DNA from: a virus
Direction: 5' to 3' (one strand)
DNA length: 25,999 nt
Virus record (IMG/VR): IMGVR_UViG_3300042296_000166
Span: 1 to 25,999 of that record
The notes below the pieces were generated by a model that was given only the letters and a program-made list of their open reading frames with translations, was not told the origin of the DNA and made no database searches. Numbering within the stretch: position 1 is the stretch's first letter; each line of letters begins with the position of its first letter. The translations under genes and the position numbers were made by a program. This document shows positions 12,634 through 17,983 of this stretch, piece by piece.

Positions 12634-12706
12634 CTGACGAGTCTTGAATAGACGAAAGCAATTAAATGAACGGATGTTCAGCCATGCGAATGGTTTGCTA
12701 TTAACC
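12628..12706 (+). ncRNA. Type I hammerhead ribozyme
   Basis: All hammerhead elements are visible in order. Stem I 5' strand GGTTAA (12628-12633); core CTGACGA (12634-12640); stem II GTCT/AGAC (12641-12644 with 12650-12653) with loop TGAAT; core GAA (12654-12656); stem III AGCAA (12657-12661) with TTGCT (12695-12699), enclosing two hairpins, TGAAC-GGAT-GTTCA (12667-12680) and CCAT-GCGA-ATGG (12682-12693, a GNRA loop). Then A17 (12700) and stem I 3' strand TTAACC (12701-12706). The cut-site triplet is CUA, with predicted cleavage between 12700 and 12701. Every invariant core base is present. Open stem I makes it type I. Confidence 0.93.
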
Positions 12707-12723
12707 AAATAAAACCAAACGAC

Positions 12724-12906
12724 ATGACAAATATAGCATTTAGAGATATCGCAGGCGGAAAGATTCACGTGTACACGGCAAACCAGGATTTACCAAAGAA
12801 CGAACGAATCAAGGTAGCATTGGAAGAATTGAAGCCAATGGGTAATATTGTAATCTACCTATACAAAAGAAGAAAGTTTAGAATTATTAAAGTAAAGAGA
12901 TATTGA
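12724..12906 (+). CDS. Small basic protein downstream of the ribozyme
   Basis: The 60-residue product begins MTNIAFRDIAGGKIHVYTAN and ends in a basic stretch (LYKRRKFRIIKVKRY), possibly nucleic-acid binding. Its ATG is 23 bases after the hammerhead cut site and 10 bases after an AACCAAATAAA element. Cleaved mRNA would begin UUAACCAAAU with a 5'-hydroxyl, so expression of this gene is the one most directly affected by the ribozyme. The family is not recognised. Confidence 0.7.
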   Translation: MTNIAFRDIAGGKIHVYTANQDLPKNERIKVALEELKPMGNIVIYLYKRRKFRIIKVKRY

Positions 12907-12907
12907 T

Positions 12908-13021
12908 ATGGAGACAAATGAAATATTCGATCTCAATGATCGATTGACGCAATTACGCATGAAAGCATTGCGTATCACATTAGCTGACGGAATGTGTACA
13001 TATCTGTTGGCATTTAATTAA
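12908..13021 (+). CDS. Very small hypothetical early protein (37 aa)
   Basis: The frame starts at an ATG one base after the stop of the gene before it and encodes METNEIFDLNDRLTQLRMKA followed by LRITLADGMCTYLLAFN. A helix then a short hydrophobic end are predicted. Tight spacing and A-rich leader support translation. Function is unknown. Confidence 0.5.
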   Translation: METNEIFDLNDRLTQLRMKALRITLADGMCTYLLAFN

Positions 13022-13044
13022 TAACCAAATAAAATCCAGAAACC

Positions 13045-13545
13045 ATGAGAAATTTAACAGCAGAACAATTGAGAATCATTGATGAACTAACTAATGAATT
13101 CTTGTCAATGAATGAAAAGCAAACAAGCGAAAGAAAATTGATTGACTTAGACTTTTTATCCGAAGCGAAAAAAGAGTGGAAAGAAAAGGTATTGATGCTT
13201 GAGAAAAAGAACGAATGCCTATTGAACAAAGCAAAGGATGAATGCCTAATTGCATGGGGAAAATTAAGAGACGAACTAGAAGGAATCGCTGATGTGAAAG
13301 TAAGATATGACGATTACGGTGGTTATATATCAATTGAAAAAGGTAGAGATGCATTCAGAATAACATATAAAGCACCACAAACAGTATATGTTAGCAACGA
13401 TACTCTTGGAGATAACTTCAGATATGCTGATAAGTTTACAGTTAGTGGTTACGTAAGTGGTAATCACGATATAAAATGTGACTCTACTGAAGAATTCTTT
13501 TCTAATGAGTATGTAAAAAATAGATTGTATAAATTACTTAAATAA
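13045..13545 (+). CDS. Hypothetical early protein with N-terminal coiled coil
   Basis: The 166-residue product has a charged helical N-terminal half (about 5-80, heptad-like: KKEWKEKVLMLEKKNECLLN) and a C-terminal half that looks beta-rich (DVKVRYDDYGGYISIEKGRD, KFTVSGYVSGNHDIK). An exact AACCAAATAAA element ends 11 bases before the ATG. No catalytic motif is visible and the family is not recognised. Confidence 0.75.
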   Translation: MRNLTAEQLRIIDELTNEFLSMNEKQTSERKLIDLDFLSEAKKEWKEKVLMLEKKNECLLNKAKDECLIAWGKLRDELEGIADVKVRYDDYGGYISIEKGRDAFRITYKAPQTVYVSNDTLGDNFRYADKFTVSGYVSGNHDIKCDSTEEFFSNEYVKNRLYKLLK

Positions 13546-13554
13546 CTAGAAACC

Positions 13555-13719
13555 ATGCAAGAAATAATCGACCAAGCAATTAACGACATGTTTGTCTGGG
13601 TTGCAAAAGATAACGGTTTGTCATCAGTGGATATCAGTCCCCTTGATGACATGATCATTGAGGATATAAAGGAACAGTTGCAAGAGGTATTGCAACGATT
13701 TGTAGAACAAAACAGATAG
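13555..13719 (+). CDS. Small acidic hypothetical protein
   Basis: The 54-residue acidic product starts MQEIIDQAINDMFVWVAKDN and ends IKEQLQEVLQRFVEQNR, two amphipathic helices around a loop containing SSVDISPLDD. Leader AACTAGAAACC is a weak relative of the shared element. It is separated by two bases from the next gene. A small protein-protein interaction module is plausible; function is unknown. Confidence 0.6.
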   Translation: MQEIIDQAINDMFVWVAKDNGLSSVDISPLDDMIIEDIKEQLQEVLQRFVEQNR

Positions 13720-13721
13720 CC

Positions 13722-13940
13722 ATGTACGGAAGAGTAACAGATCAGAAGCTTAAAAGCTACGGAAAAATCGTAGAGTATTGGCCTAACAAGTTGAATAGGT
13801 ACATGCGACACGTTAGATTCCAAGGTAGCGAGAAGACGTACACCATGAGCAAAGACGCGATCCAGGATTTAAATGACCTGGAGGTGATAGAGAAATGGGA
13901 GTCTATAGATAGACAGATGTTGAACCAAATAAACAAGTAA
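13722..13940 (+). CDS. Small basic hypothetical protein
   Basis: The 72-residue product begins MYGRVTDQKLKSYGKIVEYW. It is basic in its first half (KLNRYMRHVRFQGSEKTYTM) with a helical acidic end. A small beta-hairpin plus helix is likely. It starts two bases after the preceding stop. It is not recognised. Confidence 0.65.
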   Translation: MYGRVTDQKLKSYGKIVEYWPNKLNRYMRHVRFQGSEKTYTMSKDAIQDLNDLEVIEKWESIDRQMLNQINK

Positions 13941-13942
13941 CC

Positions 13943-14083
13943 ATGAGTAATAAAGAATTAAAAAAAATAATAGATGAATTTGAAAAGCATGCTCATTTAT
14001 TATTTGATAAAGGAGATAAAAATATGATTCATGAATCAAAAGGAATAATGCAAGTTTTAATAAAATTAAAATCAAAGTTATGA
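13943..14083 (+). CDS. Small helical hypothetical protein (46 aa)
   Basis: The gene starts nine bases after an AACCAAATAAA element and ends in an ATGA overlap with the next gene. The product (MSNKELKKIIDEFEKHAHLL, then FDKGDKNMIHESKGIMQVLI) is predicted wholly helical. The gene is visibly richer in A and T than its neighbours. Function is unknown. Confidence 0.6.
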   Translation: MSNKELKKIIDEFEKHAHLLFDKGDKNMIHESKGIMQVLIKLKSKL

Positions 14084-14640
14084 AAGCAAAAACATTTTTA
14101 CCGCTGTTCAGCGGATTCTACGGATCAATATGGGATGATGTAGATTTTTACGGAGAGGACGAATACTACAAGCTACCTGAAGGAACATACTTTGAGGATA
14201 TGGTTGATTGGGAGAAGTACCATGATACGATAGCGAAAAAGATGTGTGATTTCGTTGAAGATGAGCTTCGGCCATTCGTATCAGAGATAACGTTCGAACG
14301 TATTGCGAGTCCAAAGTACTACAACTTCGAGAACGATTCAATCTACATCGAGATTGAATTCGATTACCTAAAGGTATATAGATACCTACTTGCAAACTTC
14401 CAAACGTTCGATAGGTATATAGCTGATAGGTACACAAGTCGAGATGGTTTCATTAGTTATCACTCAACAGATCCATTCGATTGGTTGGATGAATTCGCGA
14501 ACGATGAGCATAAACTCGGTGCAGTCATGGACTTTATCCTACGTAACGAAGAGGTTGAAGAACCAATGTATCTTGACGATGTTCATGTGTCATTGTTTTA
14601 CAAGGACGAGATCAGCCAGTATAGTATTAACGAAAATTAG
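14080..14640 (+). CDS. Acidic conserved-looking early protein (FSGFYGSIWDD)
   Basis: The 186-residue product is strongly acidic and aromatic, beginning MKAKTFLPLFSGFYGSIWDD and containing TFERIASPKYYNFENDSIYI, then EIEFDYLKVYRYLL. I have the impression of related proteins in Bacteroidetes plasmids, conjugative elements and phages, but cannot name a function. The high negative charge with many surface Asp and Glu would fit a DNA mimic such as an antirestriction protein; that is speculation. Translation is coupled to the previous gene by ATGA. Confidence 0.75.
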   Translation: MKAKTFLPLFSGFYGSIWDDVDFYGEDEYYKLPEGTYFEDMVDWEKYHDTIAKKMCDFVEDELRPFVSEITFERIASPKYYNFENDSIYIEIEFDYLKVYRYLLANFQTFDRYIADRYTSRDGFISYHSTDPFDWLDEFANDEHKLGAVMDFILRNEEVEEPMYLDDVHVSLFYKDEISQYSINEN

Positions 14641-14645
14641 AAGCC

Positions 14646-14747
14646 ATGGAAGTAGTTATCTTTGTAGTAGAAAGCCTGCTGTTGATGGCAGGCTTCTACG
14701 GTTTGATCGGAGTAATCGATGTGCTAATTGAGGAAGAACGTAAGTGA
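14646..14747 (+). CDS. Very small membrane protein (33 aa)
   Basis: The product is MEVVIFVVESLLLMAGFYGL plus IGVIDVLIEEERK, a single hydrophobic helix with a charged C-terminus, so it should sit in the inner membrane. It begins five bases after the previous stop, and the next gene begins one base after its own stop, consistent with one operon. Function is unknown. Confidence 0.5.
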   Translation: MEVVIFVVESLLLMAGFYGLIGVIDVLIEEERK

Positions 14748-14748
14748 T

Positions 14749-14946
14749 ATGTGGCAAGCAGTCGTCAGACCTGTTGGCATTCCAGAGGAATGGGTGATAG
14801 GTGTGCTGTATGGAGAGAGTCATGTGGAGAGGTACAGCGAGATCGTATCGTATATGTTAGACATGGGTATCCAAGAATTCGAGGTGATGCACTATGCACC
14901 ACTTAGGTGCACAGCTGTAGCGATTGAGGATATATTTTTAAATTAA
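14749..14946 (+). CDS. Small hypothetical protein
   Basis: From the ATG at 14749 the product has 65 residues (MWQAVVRPVGIPEEWVIGVL). The frame is open seven codons further, but that would overlap the preceding gene and 14749 follows its stop by one base. It appears to be a small alpha/beta protein with no recognisable motif. Confidence 0.6.
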   Translation: MWQAVVRPVGIPEEWVIGVLYGESHVERYSEIVSYMLDMGIQEFEVMHYAPLRCTAVAIEDIFLN

Positions 14947-14958
14947 ATCTATTAAGTT

Positions 14959-15123
14959 ATGAGTAGTAAACCTGATTTCAGAGTCAAGTTATTTGGCGAC
15001 GATGTGACTAAGCAGATCCTTGCCGCATCGATTATCAATATGTATAAGGATGAGTACGGTGATAACAATATCCATGCATGGATATCTAACGGTTATGTAA
15101 ATATCAGTGTCAAGAATTGTTAA
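14959..15123 (+). CDS. Small hypothetical protein (54 aa)
   Basis: The product begins MSSKPDFRVKLFGDDVTKQI and ends WISNGYVNISVKNC, probably a strand-helix-strand fold. It is the last gene before a 500-base gene-free stretch, so it closes the first early cluster. It has no recognised family. Confidence 0.6.
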   Translation: MSSKPDFRVKLFGDDVTKQILAASIINMYKDEYGDNNIHAWISNGYVNISVKNC

Positions 15124-15426
15124 AATCTGTTAAATCGTGCTGACAAATGTTGTGTTGATGTTGCCCGCAAAACTATGTCTAGCCCTTTGCCAGTCTAGCT
15201 TTCAGCTTTCTTAGTGTTAAGATGTTACTCTTTACTCTAATTAATTAGAAAAAAAAATAATAGAGTATATATAAAGAGAGATGGGGCGTGGAGATAAAAA
15301 AAATAAAAAAAATCAGCGTCATGTCAGCACATCAGCACTAAAATAGGTTAGTCTATTGATAGTCAGGCAGTTACACATTTTTGTGTCAGCACTGAGTCAA
15401 CATTTTGCAACATTTGTTGACAGAGA
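15124..15426. other. Gene-free control stretch with GTCAGCAC repeats
   Basis: No gene is seen. GTCAGCAC occurs at 15323-15330 and 15385-15392, TCAGCAC at 15332-15338, and the inverse GTGCTGAC at 15137-15144. A dyad GTCAACA/TGTTGAC (15396-15402 with 15415-15421) lies directly before a consensus promoter. TACTCTA/TAGAGTA with CTCTTT/AAAGAG forms an imperfect hairpin around 15226-15288, inside an A-rich tract. The sequence GTCAACATTTT (15396-15406) also occurs, inverted, in the repeat cluster at 10721-10731. Repressor, activator or replication-initiator binding is likely. Confidence 0.55.
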
Positions 15427-15458
15427 TTTGCAAAGTTTATAATAATTGCATAGATTTG
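15427..15458 (+). promoter_or_regulatory. Promoter TTTG-N20-TAGATTTG
   Basis: TTTG (15427-15430) and TAGATTTG (15451-15458) have exactly 20 bases between them, the same spacing as the early promoter at 11627. Transcription would start near 15464, at the edge of the tRNA-like element. The dyad GTCAACA/TGTTGAC just upstream may regulate it. Confidence 0.75.
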
Positions 15459-15463
15459 CATTT

Positions 15464-15624
15464 ATTAGTGATTAGGTCGGGTAGTAAGGTAGCTTACAAA
15501 CTTATAGCGTTGAATTCCTTTAAGTCCCTGTAGATGGTTCGAGTCCATCGCCTGAACAAAACATGTTCATGGTAGACATGTTTTATTTGGTTTCATAGGA
15601 GGGGGTGGTTCCCCTCCTTTGTTT
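15464..15624 (+). ncRNA. Candidate small RNA with tRNA-like fold
   Basis: A cloverleaf-like pattern starts about 10 bases after the promoter. GGTCGGG (15475-15481) pairs 6 of 7 with CCTGAAC (15551-15557). TA follows at positions 8-9. A D-like arm GTAAG/CTTAC (15484-15497) and an anticodon-like stem ACTTA/TAAGT (15500-15504 with 15521-15525) come next. The T arm GATGG-TTCGAGT-CCATC (15533-15549) is canonical. Departures from a true tRNA are a 16-base anticodon loop, one extra G before the acceptor strand, a mismatch and no CCA. A 9-bp hairpin AAAACATGT/ACATGTTTT (15558-15584) and a terminator follow. It could be a degenerate tRNA, a tRNA mimic or an attachment-site remnant. Confidence 0.5.
15597..15624 (+). 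terminator. Strong rho-independent terminator
   Basis: AGGAGGGG (15597-15604) pairs perfectly with CCCCTCCT (15611-15618) around a six-base loop, followed by TTGTTT. It closes the small-RNA unit before the membrane-protein gene at 15649, which therefore needs readthrough, antitermination or its own promoter. Confidence 0.8.
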
Positions 15625-15648
15625 AACTTAATTTAAATTCAATTAACT

Positions 15649-15804
15649 ATGTGGTACTGTCCTTTATTTTTAATCTTTTGTTTTTACGCTGTGATCTTCT
15701 CAGCGTTACACAATCCCTGGCATAGATACACCGTATGGGTGTTATTCATGTGCATATTTATTAATCTAATCGGAACGTTATGGTTTATCATCGAAATAAT
15801 TTGA
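15649..15804 (+). CDS. Small membrane protein with two helices (51 aa)
   Basis: The product (MWYCPLFLIFCFYAVIFSAL ... VWVLFMCIFINLIGTLWFII) has two hydrophobic helices joined by a short loop HNPWHRYT. It overlaps the start of the glucosaminidase gene by 25 bases, which suggests coupling. A small two-helix membrane protein directly ahead of a cell-wall hydrolase could be a holin for that enzyme; this is inferred from layout only. Confidence 0.6.
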   Translation: MWYCPLFLIFCFYAVIFSALHNPWHRYTVWVLFMCIFINLIGTLWFIIEII

Positions 15805-16277
15805 TAGTCGCTGTAGGGCTAATATCATTTGTGCTCTTATCCTACAAGAGTAAGGAGACAATAGTAGTAACTAAGATCGTTGAGAGGAAGAAGGCCGTTG
15901 TTCACAATCATCCTTCTTTCAGCCCTGAAGTTTTTTATAGCTACGTGAAGCAGTGCGGTATTAAGTTTCCGCACATCGCGTTCGCTCAGGCTATATTGGA
16001 GAGTGGTCACTTTACATCTAATCGATTCAGGCAGACCAACAATGCGTTCGGCATGAAGGTCGCAAGGTCAAGACCTACGACATGCAGTCGTGAGCATACG
16101 GGCCATGCGTACTACGATGACTGGCGTTTGTCAGTCCAGGACTATGCGCTGTATCAGGCGGCGTACATGCGGAAGGTTAGGTCTGAGGACGAGTACTACG
16201 AGAGGTTGGATGGTAGCTATGCAGGAGATCCGACTTACGTTGAAAAGGTACGACGCATAGCAGAAAAATATAAGTGA
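15780..16277 (+). CDS. Membrane-anchored endo-beta-N-acetylglucosaminidase (FlgJ-like)
   Basis: The 165-residue product has an N-terminal membrane segment (about 8-21) and a glucosaminidase domain (PF01832 type, about 45-165). The motif AFAQAILESGHFTSNRFRQT contains the likely catalytic Glu74, followed by NNAFGMK (87-93) and a YYDDWRLSVQDYA segment typical of FlgJ-like hydrolases. It would cut the glycan strands of peptidoglycan in the periplasm. Such enzymes serve as endolysins or in DNA entry. Here it lies among early genes, far from the holin on the other strand. Confidence 0.88.
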   Translation: MVYHRNNLIVAVGLISFVLLSYKSKETIVVTKIVERKKAVVHNHPSFSPEVFYSYVKQCGIKFPHIAFAQAILESGHFTSNRFRQTNNAFGMKVARSRPTTCSREHTGHAYYDDWRLSVQDYALYQAAYMRKVRSEDEYYERLDGSYAGDPTYVEKVRRIAEKYK

Positions 16278-16278
16278 T

Positions 16279-16509
16279 ATGGAAGACAGAAAGAAAGCAC
16301 TAACGGAAATGATGTCTGACGATGAAAAGTCAGGGTTGTACATGGGTGAACAAAGCCCAGTAGAATGGCTGTTCTATAAGCTATGGGACGAGCCTAAAGA
16401 TAAGTTTAGGTGGCATTCGTTGCTGAAGAAAGCTAAAGAGAAAGAAGAAAAACTAAAAGACATTGAAACATGGAAAGAATGGAAAAACGAAACCTTTAAA
16501 TCAGAATAG
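16279..16509 (+). CDS. Conserved small phage protein (SPVEWLFYKLW type)
   Basis: The 76-residue product includes EQSPVEWLFYKLWDEPKDKF and a helical end with AKEKEEKLKDIETWKEWKNE. I recognise the S-P-V-E-W-L signature from many small proteins in Bacteroidetes phages; the function is unknown. It starts one base after the glucosaminidase stop. The closing KDIETWKEWKN is almost repeated at the end of the gene at 16756. Confidence 0.75.
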   Translation: MEDRKKALTEMMSDDEKSGLYMGEQSPVEWLFYKLWDEPKDKFRWHSLLKKAKEKEEKLKDIETWKEWKNETFKSE

Positions 16510-16510
16510 A

Positions 16511-16765
16511 ATGAGTACAACATTTGGAATACCAATAGAGCCTATTGATATAGAGTTAGGCGATGAAGATGGAGTATATTACTACATCAATACAAATATA
16601 TTTGAGGAAGTATTTTTTAGAAGTATGGGTAGATGCAGATGGTTAAGTCCATTGGCTGAAAGATTGCCAGACGATACAAAGGTGTACGCCTTAGATAATT
16701 CTCAACAAGGTGTGTATACAATTGGAGATATTAAGGAACTAATGAAAGATAAACGATGGAAATAG
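16511..16765 (+). CDS. Small hypothetical protein
   Basis: From the ATG at 16511, one base after the preceding stop, the product has 84 residues (MSTTFGIPIEPIDIELGDED ...). The frame is open 16 codons further into the previous gene, which is unlikely to be translated. It is acidic and beta-rich with an RCRWLSPLAERLPDDTKVYA segment. There is no known family that I recognise. Confidence 0.7.
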   Translation: MSTTFGIPIEPIDIELGDEDGVYYYINTNIFEEVFFRSMGRCRWLSPLAERLPDDTKVYALDNSQQGVYTIGDIKELMKDKRWK

Positions 16766-16884
16766 GAATTATAATTGGGATGTTTGTGATGTTTATGATA
16801 TCAACAAAGATGTACTTGGAGATAAAAAAACAAATTGAACAGCTAAAGGACTTTGAGGTATGGAAGGAGTGGAAGAACAGATGA
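16756..16884 (+). CDS. Very small membrane protein ending in a WKEWKN motif (42 aa)
   Basis: The product is MEIGIIIGMFVMFMISTKMY then LEIKKQIEQLKDFEVWKEWK and NR: one membrane helix and a charged helix. It overlaps the previous gene by 10 bases, and its stop overlaps the next ATG (ATGA). The ending nearly repeats that of the 16279 gene, so the two may share ancestry or a binding partner. Confidence 0.6.
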   Translation: MEIGIIIGMFVMFMISTKMYLEIKKQIEQLKDFEVWKEWKNR

Positions 16885-17102
16885 TTGATAAAGATATGGA
16901 TACAAAAGAAAAAGCGAAAGAACTGATTGACAAGTACTTCGACTTAGTCGAGGCACATACAGCAGAACAGCAGGAAGATAACGCACGAGATGCCGCATCG
17001 ATTACCTGTGATGAAGTACTTAATGCACTAGAAGAAAACCGTTGGCAGAATAGGCTGATGATGGATTACTGGGAGGAAGTTAAAAAAGAAATAAACACTT
17101 AA
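16881..17102 (+). CDS. Small helical phage protein
   Basis: From the ATGA-overlapping start at 16881 the product has 73 residues (MIDKDMDTKEKAKELIDKYF ...). An ATG 21 bases upstream is in frame but inside the previous gene. The pattern KAKELIDKYF ... ITCDEVLNALEENRWQN ... YWEEVKKEI recurs in small helical proteins of Bacteroidetes phages. The role is unknown. Confidence 0.75.
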   Translation: MIDKDMDTKEKAKELIDKYFDLVEAHTAEQQEDNARDAASITCDEVLNALEENRWQNRLMMDYWEEVKKEINT

Positions 17103-17119
17103 ACGAAAAAAAACCGATT

Positions 17120-17515
17120 ATGAGACAGCTAGTTTACAACGCAGTAAGATGCCATGATTGTGAAGAGACGATAGTCAGCTACAGTAGGCACGACTATAAA
17201 ACGTGCGGTTGCCCGAACGGAGCGATGGTTGATGGTGGCCTTGACTACGCTAGGTATGGCGCGAAGACCTTGAAGAAGATCACATCGATCAACATCTATG
17301 CAGACGATGACTTTGAGTTAGTCAGAAAACATGCCTTTAGAGGTAGCAGAGGTGTGAGTGGTATAGAGCCAATGAAGTACGTACCAATATGCGATATGGA
17401 CGACGGCTACCTACAGAAGGTATTGGAGTATGGTGGTGCTTCGTGGCATCTTGATTTGATTAGGAAAGAGATCGATTACAGAGAAAATATGTTAAACAAA
17501 AAAATGAACAAATGA
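17120..17515 (+). CDS. Zinc-ribbon-like conserved protein (DUF7695-type)
   Basis: The 131-residue product has NAVRCHDCEETIVSYSRHDY followed by KTCGCPNGAMVDGGLDYARY. This gives C11-x2-C14 and C29-x-C31, a likely zinc site, and the conserved V-D-G-G-x-D-Y. I associate this pattern with the small DUF7695 domain found in phages and mobile elements. The C-terminal part (about 55-131) is an added acidic region. A nucleic-acid or regulatory role is possible but not shown. Confidence 0.75.
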   Translation: MRQLVYNAVRCHDCEETIVSYSRHDYKTCGCPNGAMVDGGLDYARYGAKTLKKITSINIYADDDFELVRKHAFRGSRGVSGIEPMKYVPICDMDDGYLQKVLEYGGASWHLDLIRKEIDYRENMLNKKMNK

Positions 17516-17778
17516 AAAGTAGAAAGGAAGAGTTCTTAATTGACCTTATCAACAAGATGTTCGAGATCGCAGGTCACGATGTCAAGTTCGAGGATATCGT
17601 AGAAAGGAAGGACGCATGGTACAACAATTGGACCATGACTAGTGAACAGAATGAAGAATGGGTTAATTATGGCGAGGCACTTATAAAGAAGGTGTTCAGG
17701 TACCCAAAGAAGATATGCCACAGAGAAATGATGTGGTTAAATATGATGTACGGACTTAAAATAAAAAACGATGAGTGA
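17512..17778 (+). CDS. Conserved small phage protein (WTMTSEQNEEW type)
   Basis: The 88-residue product includes AWYNNWTMTSEQNEEWVNYG and KKICHREMMWLNMMYGLKIK. This T-M-T-x-E-Q-N-E-E-W plus E-M-M-W-x-x-x-x-Y-G-L-K pair is familiar from phage proteins of unknown function, often encoded among accessory genes. The start overlaps the preceding stop (ATGA). Confidence 0.78.
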   Translation: MKSRKEEFLIDLINKMFEIAGHDVKFEDIVERKDAWYNNWTMTSEQNEEWVNYGEALIKKVFRYPKKICHREMMWLNMMYGLKIKNDE

Positions 17779-17983
17779 GGAGTATATGGCGGTAAAGATC
17801 TTCAACGAGATATGGATGGAGGTTGGCCACAAGGAGAAGTCTAAGAGACTAGCTATTATGCACGCAGACAGAATGATCGAGATGGCGTTCTTCAGACGTG
17901 GGTATGGTATAATACCTATCTACTACACAAAGAGGTACTGGATAGATGTAAGAAAGTACATATGCAATTTATCAAATACTTAG
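17771..17983 (+). CDS. Small hypothetical protein
   Basis: The 70-residue product starts MSEEYMAVKIFNEIWMEVGH, is helical in its first half, and has an aromatic basic end (IPIYYTKRYWIDVRKYI). It overlaps both neighbours by a few bases, in line with the compact operon. Its family is not recognised. Confidence 0.7.
   Translation: MSEEYMAVKIFNEIWMEVGHKEKSKRLAIMHADRMIEMAFFRRGYGIIPIYYTKRYWIDVRKYICNLSNT

Larger units (their letters stand above)
11948..13933 (+). promoter_or_regulatory. Five identical AACCAAATAAA leader elements before small early genes
   Basis: The 11-mer AACCAAATAAA occurs at 11948-11958, 12319-12329, 12703-12713, 13023-13033 and 13923-13933, each time ending 9-11 bases before an ATG (11968, 12339, 12724, 13045, 13943). 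Weaker relatives precede 12121 and 13555. None of the leaders has a Shine-Dalgarno sequence. The element is therefore likely to be the translation-start or mRNA-regulation signal of this operon. The span covers the first to the last copy, with genes in between. Confidence 0.65.

Noticed and set aside
13091-13354. Minus-strand open frames inside the early genes (for example 13091-13354 and 14108-14437)
   Set aside because: They are antisense shadows of well-supported plus-strand genes with no leader or conserved motif of their own.
15513-15525. AATTCCTTTAAGT resembles the complement of the conserved 16S rRNA region around position 910
   Set aside because: The 13-base match fits the archaeal/eukaryotic form better than the bacterial one and lies across the anticodon-like stem; probably coincidence.
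15475-15557. Functional, standard tRNA gene
   Set aside because: The T arm is canonical, but the anticodon stem encloses 16 bases instead of 7, an extra G precedes the acceptor strand and the acceptor has a mismatch; it is reported as tRNA-like only.
16310-16340. CTGACGATGAAAA as a hammerhead-like core
   Set aside because: There is no stem II between the two parts and no flanking stems I and III; it lies inside a coding region.
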